This document shows positions 1-11,706 of a stretch of 64,000 nucleotides of DNA, in pieces. Position 1 is the stretch's first letter. Every line of letters begins with the position of its first letter. The notes under the pieces are model-generated. The model searched no databases. It worked only from the letters and a program-made list of their open reading frames with translations, and was not told where the DNA came from. A program made the position numbers and the translations under genes. This DNA comes from Hormiphora californensis (lineage: Eukaryota; Ctenophora; Tentaculata; Cydippida; Pleurobrachiidae): contig CM035356.1 in assembly GCA_020137815.1 (NCBI GenBank), positions 5,552,145 through 5,616,144 on the forward strand, written 5' to 3'.

Positions 1-2348
1 GCTCTGTTGTTGGTAGAGAAGAACAGATGCCAACTGGCAGGGATCCAATAGTGAATCCATCTATCAAATTTCTTCCTTCTCTCTCCCTCCTTCTCTCTCT
101 ATCTTTCTCTATCTCTCTACCTTGGCAGTCAAATGCGTCTGTTGATGAGCGCCAACAGGGAAGCTATCACAACGGTACACTTCTAAACATGTCGCGAGAT
201 CACGGAATACAGGCCTGAAGATAATGTTATGTGTTACCGGATAGTCACTAGAACCTGGGTGCAAGAACTCTCGACTTTTTCAGGTTGGGGAGGGCTTTCA
301 GACAATATCGTGTCTTTAGAAAAGGAAACCACGTGGTGATCTAGACCGCTGCCTACTATAGTTCGGCATCACCCTTTGGTTTTTGCCCCCCACCCCCGGC
401 CCTTCCCTTTTGGGCGACGGCGGGTCCTCCTTTTCCTGTACCTAGTGACCGCTCGAATCGCTTTATTTCCCGCCCACAATCCTTGCTTTTTTATACTCCG
501 TGCTACTCTTAGCCCTTGTTAATTACGCGCGCAGTGTAAAATTTTAAAATTCATTGAAAATTTCCTCGCGTTTTATGTCGCCAAAAAAAGTCGACGAAAA
601 ATTCCAAATTCGTGAATTTAGAATTATAAGAACTCCGGTTAGTTCTCATCTTGCCAATCCGTTTTCCGGGAACCCCTGGCCAAAGGACATTAAAATTCAC
701 ATAGCGACCAAGTTTCATATCGATTGGATAAGATTTTGGGTGGCTACGGTGAAAAATATCGTATTTTTGGCATTTTTAACTTTCCCGACGCGATTTACGA
801 CCCTTAAACATTGAGTTACGGGAAATCGCTATCAAGTAAAATGAAGTTCAAACGATTCTCTTTCCCCACTATTGCGTTAGTTTTTTGATTTAGAGCCGTT
901 TTCAGGGTCTTAGAAGCGTTTGAAAAATGTAGGTCTTTTTGTCGCAATGACGTCACCCCGTGACGTCACTGCTGTAAAGATCGGATCAAAAATCTGAGCC
1001 CGTACTTACATCCGCCTTGGTCCAAGGCCCAGTGGCTTTTTATAGCGAATGGGCGAATCCCATTCGCAGCGAGAAATTCATCTACTCTTCTACTCCTCTC
1101 TCTCTATCTCTCTTCTCTCTCGACCTCTCTCTCTCTCTCTCTCTCTTCTCTCCTCTATCTCTCGCTCTCCAAAGTCTTTATGGTTGATAAAAGTTGCACC
1201 AAAAACGATTTTAGATATAGGATTTGCTAAGACAGAGATCGTTTGTATGAAACGAGAGGGAGGAGATCAGACCAAGTCTGAGGTCGCTCTTGCGTAGTGG
1301 CACCCTGTCTACGATGAGGGTGCGAGCATTGTTGTGTTCATTGGTGTGTGGACCTGTCTGGTTGCCCGCAGACCCCATCTGGGCGCACACTTGTCGAATA
1401 CTCGGCCGCACTTCGAATCGGCGAAATGCGGTGGTGCACTCTGTCGAATCCGGCGTTGCGGTGCATGTCGGAATAGGGATGAACTGTCGAACGGGGTGCA
1501 CGCAGTTGTCGAATCGAGGGGGCGCACTGTGTGTGCAGGAAGCGGGGTTTGCAATGTCGAATCGGGGTTTTGCAACTGAAGAATCGGGGGGGGGGGGTGG
1601 ACCGGGGTGGGCTGGTCTGGCGCTACCAGACAGGACGTACCCAACCCAATAGAGAATATATTTTTTAAATCCACCGTTGTTTTATATTTGAGAACAGATT
1701 TATATTAGATAGGAAAGCTGCTTATAAATATATAATTATTCGAAACTCCTCCAGCTAAAAACCAAGAAGTTAAAACTAGAACTGAATCTCTTTACATTTA
1801 CAAAACTGAGAAGAAGTCTAAAACGACGAAATATGCAAAGTACTTTTTCTTCCCATAATTATAATTACAATCCTTCCTCTGATTCCAATCTCTCCCTCTC
1901 TCTGGTCTCCCTTGTTCATGTCTGACTCTGACCTTTTTCAAGAAGTCTAACCAGCATATCCCTATCTACACCACGCAATGATAGATCACCTGTCTGGCGG
2001 CGCCAACCCGATCTGAGCACATCAAAACTTGACATACAGTTTGTCGGCTATCACACCGGGCGTAGCATGGCAAATCAAAACGGGGTATGGCGACACCAGA
2101 AGTAACATGCCGGATGGACACCAGAAGTAGATCACATTCACAAAATCCATGCAGGGATTTCTGTGGTTATTTACCACTGGTCGTAACAGCTGTATACTTA
2201 TAGGACCACACACCAAATCACTCGCAATCAAACGAGCAACACCCGAGGTGTGGTAGCGTGAACAAAACACTAATTGTGTACTGCAGAGATGTTGATCAGT
2301 TATAGTATTGGAGTAGAGGGTATACGAGGTCAATCTCAAAATTGGATG

Positions 2349-2447
<99 letters not shown>

Positions 2448-2455
2448 TCTCTCTC

Positions 2456-2513
<58 letters not shown>

Positions 2514-2663
2514 CCCGCGACGCCTTGTTTAGAGACTCAATCATTCATCAATCATTCTGCAATGTCTACTAGACATTCCAAATAAAGTACTCTAGATATT
2601 ATAACCGATAGATATTCGTTATCAGACTCCGTCATATTATTAACTAAACTTTTCCGTTTTCAG
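1..2663. other. Gene-poor stretch with microsatellites and a degenerate 25-30 bp repeat
   Basis: No complete coding exon is recognised here. It holds a CT-rich stretch (about 1096-1165), a degenerate repeat around TGTCGAAT (about 1390-1590), two copies of a short hairpin family (1350-1640 and 1990-2100), two TGACGTCA sites (948-955 and 961-968) and a long (CT)n tract at 2351-2510. Upstream exons of the gene ending at 2949 may lie here, but I cannot place them. Confidence 0.6.
2351..2510. repeat. (CT)n microsatellite
   Basis: About 160 bp of nearly pure CT dinucleotide with two short interruptions. Its Ser-Leu 'ORFs' are artefacts. It lies about 150 bp before the splice acceptor of the exon at 2664, with CT on the sense strand. 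Confidence 0.97.
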
Positions 2664-2949
2664 TGACACTGTTTCGATCAGGCGAGATGATGCCATGATG
2701 GTCTGTTCCATTTCCCATCCCCATTACATGGCCAGGCGCAATTGTTTCCGTTATGCTACCGCTAGAAACAACAGTTTGGTTGTTCCGAGCTGGATTCCTC
2801 ACAGATCTGGTAAACATTTACCTCCTACCGGATTCCGGATTTTTCAAAACAAGCTGTTCCCTAATGCCATAATGGACACCTGGAATGTTTGTAAAGGAGG
2901 TCAACAAATTGAGAAAACAGGAATGAATTGTGGACTGCTTAAGTTTTGA
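2664..2949 (+). CDS. Terminal exon of an unrecognised gene (partial)
   Basis: Inferred last exon of a plus-strand gene. A pyrimidine-rich acceptor ending TTTTCAG precedes 2664. The first base completes a split codon, then 94 codons run open to TGA at 2947-2949. AATAAA follows at 2977-2982, at the right distance for a polyadenylation signal. The peptide begins DTVSIRRDDAMMVCSIS, has four spaced cysteines and many aromatic and basic residues, and ends CGLLKF; the spacing could suit a secreted or extracellular domain. I recognise no family and find no upstream exon in the window, so function is unknown. The exon call rests on acceptor, frame and poly(A) signal together. Confidence 0.55.
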
Positions 2950-2976
2950 GTGTGTTTAATTTTTGAAACTTGATTG

Positions 2977-2982
2977 AATAAA
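2977..2982 (+). terminator. AATAAA polyadenylation signal
   Basis: Canonical hexamer 28 bp after the stop codon of the exon ending at 2949. Confidence 0.5.
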
Positions 2983-4640
2983 AATTATTTTGGGTACAAT
3001 TATAAAGAATGTAGTTATATGTGTCCGTGTGTGCTGATATTCGAATTGTTGGCGCGCGTTATTTATTTGCGCGTTCTATATCGCGCGCCGCGCAGCTTAT
3101 TTTCATTTATTATTCAAATCTCAAATTGTCGGGTCTGGAAAAAAAAAATCGAACCGTCAATTTTTTAAATTTTCATTTTTGACCTTTCAAGTTTCAACTC
3201 CGTTTTATGTCACCAGAGAGGACCGGTGACTTGTGATATAGATCTCACAGCTCACATAAAATGGGAAACCGTTCATGCGAGCGTTTTAAGCATACGAGTT
3301 AAAGAAGAGCCCCTTGGCGGTTGGCCGCTAAGGCTTGACCAGCATTGTGGTTTTTGATCTAGGAGTTTCTTTCTCATCTGCGTTGAAGTGACAGGTTCCC
3401 TAGCTTCTTTAGTCGTTCCCAGTAATTGAGTTCACCCATGATTTTGAATCGCTTCGGCAACTTCCTCTGTACTATCTCAACTTTTTAAATGTGTGGGATT
3501 TTTGCTGAACAGCAGTAGTCCAATAACATTCTTGCAGATAAAGCTTATGGTTCAATCTGAACCAATATCTTCAGTATTGCCTTAAATCAGCTACTCTAAA
3601 ATCAATTCCAGCTAGGTATATCCATGATGAGGCTGGGTGCAGTAAAACCTGATGAAGGTGGATATGAACAAAATTAGATCTTTGTTCACAAAAGTTACAC
3701 AACAGAACGAAGCCGTTGACTATGAACATTCCCCCCAAACATCCTAGCCCGTGCCAGGGATAAATCCATACAACGAAAGGGGAACCCCAGGCGATCTTTT
3801 AAACCCGGGTTTCAATTTCGAAAACCCCAGATTTTTTATTTGAAAGAAATTTTCAAAAATTATTTTTAGATTTATTATTATTATTATTTCGCCCTTTGCC
3901 CTTTTAAACCTTTTTATTTTAAAATTTCTCCAGGAGACAGGGCCAGGGACCAAAAAGGGGAACAGCCCTTAAAGGTTTAAAACCCAGAGGCAAGTAAGAA
4001 TTTTAATGGGGATGTTTTTGGACAAATCCCAGATTTTCTCCGGCGGGGTTAAAGACCATACTTTGAGACAAACGGAAATATGGTGCTAATCTTTTGTATG
4101 GTAGTCTTTGTTTGTTCCCTTTTTTTTTTTTTGCGGGGAAAACACGTTTCTTCTGTTACAATTTGGTTTTTTTGCCTTCATACTTCATTTAAAACGCCCA
4201 CCCCCCTTTTTAGAGTTTCCCCATCGTCGAAAGCGGACCGACACCAAAACAGTGCTATGGCCCCTTCTGACTAAAACGGATCGTCAAGGAAGACAGGACC
4301 CCTCCGGGACTTGTGTCCGGGGCCCATCCTCCTATCACTCCTACCTCGCCCCGGGGGTTCGGTATTTAAAGGGCCATTACAAAAGTCTGCTGCTAAAAAC
4401 CCCACCCAAAAGCCACGGTTCTCTTCCAGACCCCCAAAAGGAGCCTGTCTCCCCGCGAGATTGAAACCTGAGGAGAGCTGCTCATAAGACCCAAATTTTG
4501 CTGCTGAGGGAATACGAGAGAGCCTTGGAGTACGGCGACCCGATAAGATTGGCATCAGTTTCGGTTTTTCAACTGCAATCACCGTGGTGCAATTAACTTT
4601 AGCCAATTAAAGGATTTTGTAAGGCACAACTTCTACTTCA
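2983..4640. other. Gene-free stretch, nothing recognised
   Basis: Mixed sequence with homopolymer-rich patches and short overlapping ORFs on both strands (notably about 4080-4600). None has splice context, codon structure or a recognisable motif. It may contain promoter or first-exon sequence for the gene at 4655. Confidence 0.4.
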
Positions 4641-4654
4641 TAGAAACGCAAGCC

Positions 4655-5883
4655 ATGTGTATTAGGCAGGCGGTGGTAGGAAAAGACACGCGACATTTGG
4701 ACGATACAATTGCCAGGGAGCTTCACGAGCGGTTTCTTGATCAACTCCGGATTCTGACTCATTCAGAGCGGGTGTTTAATCTTTGGGAAAGTGCCAACTT
4801 AAGGGGTCTCTCCGGACCACAATCAAGTGCCCGATCTAAAGCAAGTATAGTGGATGTTATCGTCGATTTGTATGATAAGTTTGAGAGTGAGCGGACTCGT
4901 AAATTTCTCTCAACAGCGGTTACTGGGATCCTCTCAGCGTGGTCATCGTGGCACACGAACGTGTGTGAACCTGACCAGCCTATAGACAGTTTAGAAGGAC
5001 GGAGGGTTCTCGATTTATACGGTGGGGATTCCCAAAACTTTCCCGTTCGTGTGTGCTTTATTTCAAATGACAAAACTGTTTTGTTAGGCTTCCTTGCCCT
5101 TTGTACTTACCTTCAACGCTCCTTAGTATTTGTGAAAAATCACCGACCAACACGGACAAAATTCCGGGAGGAGACTTCTGTAAACCTATCAGAGCTGGAG
5201 GTCCTTGGCTTCTCTGGCCGGATGATATCAGCCATAACAAGTGCCCTTAGTGGGTACCTACTCGTTTTTGTCGATGAAACTGTGTAATCTTCGGTCAACT
5301 TCAACAGAGTGACACTCTTACCTCCTCCTACACAGATACCACAGAGCTGGAAACAACATGTCCGAGGTACTGCTCAATGTTCGTTGATTATCACAAGATT
5401 AGCAGTAGGATAATGGCTGATATCGTTCCAGGGTGTTTACCTGTTATATCCGATCAGTATCACACCCGCCTACCTATCATGGGTCTCCCAGCTACAGATG
5501 GGGTGATCAGAGATAGAAACGATGGGTTTTCTGCCTTCCACAATGCCCTTCAACTTAGTATTCAAGATGGGGTGACTCAGAAGATGGTGTTGAGTGATGC
5601 ACAGAGGTTTGACACGTGGCACATGGTACCGGGTGATCAGTGTCAAGTAGCAGCCGCCTCATCCATCTCCCGGATATTACGAAACTTTAAAGAGCTCAAA
5701 CAGCTGACTGGAAACTCAAAGTTGTGTCTGTATTATCTGGAGACGGAGCTTCAGTCGTTGGCGTACATTCGAAAGGCTTATCTGACATTTTGGAGCCTTG
5801 ACTCCTCAACCCCTGAGAAGTTTTTGGAGATTTTCAAACTTAAAGATTCGGATGGACAGTTTTTTAATCTGATAAAAAAGTAG
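4655..5883 (+). CDS. Uncharacterised two-exon protein gene
   Basis: Two long plus-strand frames sit in different reading frames but join cleanly if an intron at 5180-5307 is removed (donor TCT|GTAAAC, acceptor TTCAACAG|AGT). The exons are then 4655-5179 and 5308-5883, phase 0, about 366 codons ending in TAG. The frame is open upstream of ATG 4655 to about 4549, and an acceptor-like TCTACTTCATAG at about 4631-4642 means an earlier exon is possible. The protein looks globular, with no signal peptide or clear membrane segment; it ends in a lysine-rich tail (FFNLIKK). I recognise no family and assign no function. AATAAA lies at 6507-6512. The intron is inferred; without it, this is a frameshifted relic. 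Confidence 0.6.
5180..5307 (+). other. Inferred 128-bp intron
   Basis: GT-AG bounds restore a single frame across stops at 5248, 5275 (frame 1) and 5285 (frame 2). Phase 0 at both ends supports splicing over a frameshift. Confidence 0.55.
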
Positions 5884-6506
5884 CAGTGTGTGTGTGTGTT
5901 AGGCGGCAATTTCTTTAGGTTATAGGTTATTGTGTAGATTAACAAGAATTGATAGAAAGAGACACATGTACCATATACTCTGCGGCGGGGTATAGGTTTA
6001 TAGAGATCAATATATAATAGAGACAGATAGAAAGAAAAACATTTCGTTAACCATTTTGTTAACTTGTTTTTGCTGTTCAACTAGGACTTTTTAGGCTTCG
6101 TTTCGTGTTATTAAGTGCGAATGTGTTTTGGAGTTGTATTCTAGCATATTTTGAGGCAATATATGAGGCACGTATATTCAAGAGAGAGAGAGACGAAGGG
6201 GGGTTTTAAAAAAATATTATAAAAACGGGGCCGAGAGGCGAGGGCCATAGAGAAAAAAAAAAGAAAAAAGAGGAAGAGAGAAAAAAAACTGGGAAAACAA
6301 AACCGATCGGGTTTTTATATTTTACTGGTATCACAATATCATGTGTGTGTTCTAGTTAATTAGATAGGTCGTTTCCTAGCTTGTATACTGAGTCTGGTGG
6401 GATAACAAATTCTAGCTTTTTGCCGGTTGAAGTCATGTCATGTGTTACTTTTAGTCCCTGATCAAGCTTAATCAGTCCCTGTCCTTTTATATTTTGCAAC
6501 CCGCCC

Positions 6507-6512
6507 AATAAA
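6507..6512 (+). terminator. AATAAA polyadenylation signal
   Basis: Canonical hexamer in the presumed 3' untranslated region of the 4655-5883 gene, about 620 bp after the stop. Confidence 0.4.
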
Positions 6513-7815
6513 CACGGTCGCTGTATAAAAGGGAATGGAAAAACAAAGATACAAAAGACACGCGCAACCGTACCATCGGGGCGCTATACTGCTACACGAA
6601 TTTTTTGCCGCGCTTTATGCACTGTGCCGTCTCCTTTTTTTTTGCGTTCCCCATTTTGGGACTCGCCACTTTCTTTCCCTGATTTTGTTGAGTACACAGA
6701 TCGTGTATCATTGATCAGGATCATCAACTCTGTCCTGTCCCTGTCCTTTTGCCAATCCTGTCCTTTGCCCATCCTTCGCATCAAACTTTCAAAACCCAAT
6801 TTCAAATTTTTTTCTTTACAGGTAAATTTTAAACTGCTGGGGGGTTGGCACTTCTCTAGCCCCTTGGCACCAGTAGGCCCAAAAATGCCAAAAAACAATT
6901 TTCGAAATTTAAAAAACACCGGCACCCCGAATTCCTCGTCAAATTCAACCCCCCGGGGGATTTATAGCTCACCAATTCAAACCGTTTTGATATGATTTTC
7001 CTCAAGAGATTGAGAATAAAGAAAAAAAAAAAAGAGAGAGAGAGAAGAGGAGAAGAGAGGAGAGAGATAGAAGAGAGGAGAAAGAGAGGAAAAAGAGTAA
7101 TTGGAAAAAGAGTTCGTGTATATTTTTTAAATTTTGTTTTTTTGGATCTGATAAAAAGGGCTAAAGTTAGGGAAAAGAAGATCCCCGGTGAGAGGGAAAA
7201 AAAGAAGGGGAGGAAGAGGAGAAAGGGGAGAGAGGAAAAAAGGGGAGAAAGAAGAGAGACGAGAGAAAAAGGGCGGGAAAAAAAAAAAAGGGAAAAGGGG
7301 AAAAAAAGCCCCCCCAAAAAAAAAAAAAGGAAAAATAAAGAGGGGAGCTACGGACCAAGTTTTCCCAATTCTCCTATCTTTCACTTAACCTCCAAAATTT
7401 TACTATGGTAAGGTCGAGAAGTTTCGAGACCTAACCGCTTATAACGAGACTGATTGGGAAAGACCTATTACCTTTGACTTGAATATTTATATTTTGTAGT
7501 AGAGAGAGAGGGATCAGGGAGATTGAGAGAGCGAGACAGAGAGACAGACAGTGAGAAAGCAAAATCAAGTTGCATCACTATGTCTTAATGAATTATCGTA
7601 CATAATGAACGATTATAATAGGTACCTAATAGGTACGCACTCTCTGCTTGACTCATGCAGTTTCCACTCTCACGGTGCCAGATCGTCTCTCTCTTTCTCA
7701 CAGTATGTTTTACAGCTAGCATCCTAAATACCCTTGGTAACTGCACTCGTGAGAAGGGGAGAGTGAGAGAGTTAGTTACTTTAACTAGAGAGAGAGAGTG
7801 AGAGAGTTAGTTACT
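6513..7815. other. Purine-rich gene-free stretch
   Basis: Strong strand asymmetry: long A/G-only runs at about 6181-6300 and 7010-7345 on the plus strand. ORFs here encode only Lys/Arg/Glu or Ser/Leu/Phe runs and are composition artefacts. No exon seen. Confidence 0.6.
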
Positions 7816-7823
7816 TTAACTAG

Positions 7824-7826
7824 GGA

Positions 7827-7908
<82 letters not shown>
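7824..7908. repeat. (GA)n microsatellite
   Basis: Nearly pure GA repeat of about 85 bp, preceded by a duplicated unit containing GTTAGTTACTTTAACTAG at about 7770-7825. Confidence 0.95.
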
Positions 7909-7910
<2 letters not shown>

Positions 7911-8191
7911 AGCGAGAATTATCTTACACACTCTGCATGTACACTACTTGAGCGGCTATTATACATATAAGAGAGTGAGAACTTTCCAGACATTATCCGT
8001 AATTTCATCCTTTTTTATGCTCGTCTGGGCTTCAATTCCCATTTTGACGTTTAAACTCCTTTAATACTAGACCCAATATCGCTATCAGAATTGAATATTA
8101 GACCTAAGACGACAGGTTATTCAAAAATGAGAAGATAAAACTATAATTTAGTAAATTGTAGTTCTTTTTTCTCTCTTCTCCTTTTTTGTAT

Positions 8192-8400
8192 TTGCTAATA
8201 TCCACGCTTTGTATATCTCAGAATGTCTAAACGGACTCTGATTGATTGCTAATATTCACGTTTTGTATTTCTCCTAGAATGTCTGGATCACTGTCTGATT
8301 GATTACTAATATCCACGCTTTGTATATCTCCTAGAATGTCTAAACAGACTCTTATTGATTGCTTTGTATATCTCCTAGAATGTCTGGACTGTCTGATTGA
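8192..8400 (+). repeat. Minisatellite, about 70-bp unit, degenerate
   Basis: Three to four imperfect copies built around CTTTGTATATCTCCTAGAAT and ATTGATTGCTAATATCCACG. It lies immediately upstream of the next minisatellite. Confidence 0.8.
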
Positions 8401-8439
8401 CACGTGAGATGGGTGATGTCAAGTAGCCAGGGAAGAGAG

Positions 8440-8935
8440 ACAGCCGTCTCTCCCTCCTTCTTCGATTCTTTTACTGTCCTCAAAGGTACATTGTTTGTTT
8501 GTCTGTCATTGCTCCCTCCTTCTTCGATTCTTTTACTGTCCTAAAAGGTACATTGTTTGTTTGTCTGTCATTGCTAAAAGGTACATTGTTTGTTTGTCTG
8601 TCATTGCTCCCTTCTTCTTCGATTCTTTCACTGTCCTCAAAGGTACACACAATTCATTGTTTGTTTGTCTGTCATTGCTCCCTCCTTCTTCGATTCTTTT
8701 ACTGTCCTAAAAGATACATTGTTTGTTTGTCTGTCATTGCTCCCTTCTTCTTCGATTCTTTCACTGTCCTCAAAGGTACACACAATTCATTGTTTGTTTG
8801 TCTGTCATTGCTCCCTCCTTCTTCGATTCTTTCACTGTCCTCAAAGGTACTTTGTTTGTTTGTCTGTCATTGCTCCCTCCTTTTTCGATTCTTTCACTGT
8901 CCTCAAAGGTACATTGTTTGTTTGTCATTGCTTCT
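8440..8935 (+). repeat. Minisatellite, about 63-bp unit
   Basis: About seven copies of a unit containing TTGTTTGTTTGTCTGTCATT, a pyrimidine run CTCCCTCCTTCTTC and CACTGTCCTCAAAGGTAC. Two copies carry an extra ACACAATTC. It ends about 20 bp before the splice acceptor of the exon at 8954, so it lies in an intron on the sense strand. Confidence 0.95.
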
Positions 8936-8953
8936 AAATTACAAATGTTTCAG

Positions 8954-10369
8954 ATAAATTTATATCTGAGGTTGAGGAGGCGTTCCTAACACCAGAGGAA
9001 AGCTCCCCTTCAGAGAAGCAGAAACCCACAAACAACCGACCAGCAACCTCCAACGGGGGATTGTTTTCCCCCAGTAGCTCAACTTTTGAATTTAGGTAGG
9101 GATCGTGTAACTATTTAGTAACTGAATTCATTTGTTACCCTTGGCAACGAAAGAAATTTTTGATGAACACAAAATTGGCCTTGAATGATAATCAGAAAAC
9201 TTTTGATTCAGTTTGCCGCCCTGGCTTAGCAAATCAGCAAGTCCACCTCCTTTGACGGAACAAAAACGAACTATTGATCACGAGTACCCCGCGAGTAAAA
9301 ACAACAGCGCTTCCTCCAAGTCATCAGTAGGGGAGTTTAAAAAAGACCAAAAAGACCAACTAACTCGAGCTGATTCTGTTGATCAGGGAAAAACGTAAGT
9401 GATTACTTTTGTGAAGTACACAAATCCAATTCTAAACTTTCCAAATTCGGAGTTCGGCATGGAACTTATGATCATGTCGACCAATTATTTCACCCAAACT
9501 ACGCTAAGCAAAGAGCTGCTGCTATCTGACAATACTGTACAGGTATTCTAGGCCGAGATCAGAGAGTACTACTGTGAGAGTATCCAATGGGAAACTGCAA
9601 AGCGGGACGCTATTACAGTACAGGTACATGAATACAATGAGTACAATGAGTACAATGTACATTGTACTCATTGTACACTGCACTGTACATTGTACACTGT
9701 ACTCATGTACTGTACAATGTACATTGTACATTGTACAGTACATAAGTACAAAAGTAATGTATAATATCATATTGAGATTGCGCTGCTGTTAAAAACTGCC
9801 CAGGAAACTATATATATTGAGAACAATATTGGGTCGATGTATTCTAAAAACGCCCCCATTTTCAGTGCGGTTAGTTTAACAATTCAGAGTATAAAACCTG
9901 GTGATATACCCTCATTTAGTGATATAATAGAGGATATAAAATGCCTTGAGGGAGCAGATCCAGATCAGGTAAACTAGATGCATCTATGCACCATGGTCTG
10001 CCCATTTATCCCTTTTATCCCTTATTCATTTCTTGGTCGTAACGATCAAGTTACCCCTCCCTTGCCGGGGGTTATTACGTGACCAAATTTGTGACCAAAT
10101 TTGTCTCTTTCTTGAAATATAGAACTCATTAAAATGTTGTATGGCGGCGCCATACCCCATTTGATTCTCAACAGTGCGCTCAGATGGGTCGCGGCGCCAG
10201 ACAGTTAAAATGTTGAAGTGGGGATAACAACCTGTTTTTAACAGATATCTCTTTTTAATAGGTTGAAATAATCGTGGGAAAGATAGAGGCACTACAGATG
10301 ACGGTTTTATCGCTTGATAAGAGATTGGAACGGGTCGGGAAGACACTAGATAGATTGTTAGCCACCTAG
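8954..10369 (+). CDS. 3' part of an unrecognised gene with a C-terminal coiled coil
   Basis: Four successive exons keep one frame: 8954-9095, 9212-9394, 9866-9968 and 10262-10369 (stop TAG). Each has GT donor and AG acceptor, and split codons match at every junction. The protein segment starts acidic and Ser/Pro/Asn-rich (disordered), then has a Ser/Lys-rich stretch. It ends in about 50 residues beginning SFSDIIEDIKCLEGADPDQ and continuing as regular heptads (EIIVGKIEAL, LDKRLERVGKTLDRLL), a probable oligomerising coiled coil at the very C terminus. Such short terminal coiled coils occur in ion-channel tails and cytoskeletal proteins, but that link is only a guess. Earlier exons are not found; they would lie upstream of the 8.2-8.9 kb minisatellites. 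Confidence 0.8.
9628..9745. repeat. TGTACA-rich palindromic array
   Basis: Overlapping TGTACATTGTACA, GAGTACAATG and TGTACTCATGTAC words, mostly self-complementary, in the intron between the exons ending 9394 and starting 9866. Confidence 0.85.
10138..10205. mobile_element. Short hairpin element, GTCTGGCGGCGCC family
   Basis: About 68 bp: left arm TATGGCGGCGCCATACCCCA, right arm GATGGGTCGCGGCGCCAGAC. It lies in the last intron of the 8954-10369 gene. See the dispersed-family finding for other copies. Confidence 0.7.
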
Positions 10370-11026
10370 TGTGGCATCACCAAAGAGAATGGGAAATATT
10401 TTATTGGAGATTGACGGGGTGAGATTGGGTTTCAATGAATCATACAGATTTGAGCTGATATACTTATAGGGAGGCCGAGGGTACGATTTAATGTAGTGTG
10501 TGTACAAGAATTCAGAGTAACCGAACAGTTGTTGATATTAATCACATAATTGCCACTAATTACCAATTTTAATTGTTGCTTTAGGACAATTGGGAATATT
10601 GTTGGGTGCGAATATATTATACTATTCCTTTGTGCTGAATTGTTTTACCAAAATAATTGTTGTATTTTACTTGTAATTTTACTGGGATAATGGAACTTGG
10701 ACCCCGAATCCTGATTTACGGGATACTCGGGGGGAAGTTTACTCTCCCGGTAAATCGGGGCCGAATGTAACACTAACATAGTCGTTTACGGTAGAACATA
10801 TATGGAGACTCTCGTAGTGAAAACTGAAAAGCTAACCGTTGTTCGAAGCTACTCTCAGCTACTTAATGAACATAAAATCTTTAGTATATGTACTGGAGTT
10901 TCTCTCTTGATTAAGAAGCTATGCCGATGCGACTAAGCTAAGAGTAACGATGACCAGTTTTTCAAGAGGTCACTACTTGAGACAACTCATTAGTTTGAGC
11001 TCCCAATACTGCAGCGTAGCAGATGG
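10370..11026. other. Gene-free stretch with a GGACCCCG / CGGTAAATCGGGG inverted pair
   Basis: At about 10692-10780 the words TTGGACCCCGAATCCTGATT and CCCGGTAAATCGGGGCCGAA form an imperfect hairpin. A related copy lies at 48617-48702. No exon seen. Confidence 0.5.
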
Positions 11027-11111
11027 TGCCGGTCAACTCTACTAGAGTTGACCGGCACTCTCTGGTAGATGCCCCACCTAGAGTCTCTAGGTGGGGCATC
11101 TACCAGAGACT
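11027..11111. repeat. Two adjacent perfect hairpins
   Basis: First: TGCCGGTCAACTCTA paired with its reverse complement across a very short loop (about 11027-11055). Second: TCTCTGGTAGATGCCCCACC paired with GGTGGGGCATCTACCAGAGA (about 11059-11110). A (GA)n tract follows at 11120-11188. Confidence 0.9.
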
Positions 11112-11113
11112 GG

Positions 11114-11119
<6 letters not shown>

Positions 11120-11180
<61 letters not shown>

Positions 11181-11188
11181 GAGAGATA
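11120..11188. repeat. (GA)n microsatellite
   Basis: Nearly pure GA repeat. Confidence 0.95.
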
Positions 11189-11706
11189 GAGTGAGAGGAA
11201 AAATAAATATTGTAATAAGTACTCACTATTATATTAAGGCAGCAGATTACGGATCCCCGATTTATCTCCACAATTTTATTTTAGTCCACATCTTCTGATT
11301 TATACGCCACAATCTACGTCGACTGTACGATGGCTATACCTGGGGATGAATTTCGGGTTAAACTCATAATCATATGATGCTGCAGGATGTACACTGTGTT
11401 CATTTTGGATCTTTACAAGCCTTGGGCTTCATCCATAAAATACATAAGTAGTTTAAAAGATTAGGTGACGAAACTTCATACTCGGACTATTCCTTACCAA
11501 TACCATCATTCAGGATACCTGGGGCTTTTGCATCTCTAGCACCCCGCGAAGTGTGTTTTTAGCATCAAAACTTCCAGAAGGAATTCTTTGCTGGAGCTGA
11601 GACTGCTAAAATGTTTTTTTTGGGTATTTTCTATATCATCCCACGGTTTCATGATGATTGGATGTGTTGTTCTTTCTAGGTTTCGCTAAAGCCAGCTGGA
11701 AATGCT

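Noticed and set aside
1290-1674. Overlapping 96-121 codon ORFs on both strands
   Set aside because: They lie over the degenerate TGTCGAAT repeat and a hairpin element, with no domain or splice signal.
2274-2585. Ser-Leu or Arg-Glu repeat ORFs over (CT)n/(GA)n tracts here and at about 14.7, 23.9, 30.2, 51.7, 57.7 and 59.3 kb
   Set aside because: They arise from dinucleotide repeats that are open in all frames. No start context or splice support.
8440-8935. CRISPR-like array
   Set aside because: Units are contiguous tandem repeats without unique spacers, in a spliced eukaryotic gene.
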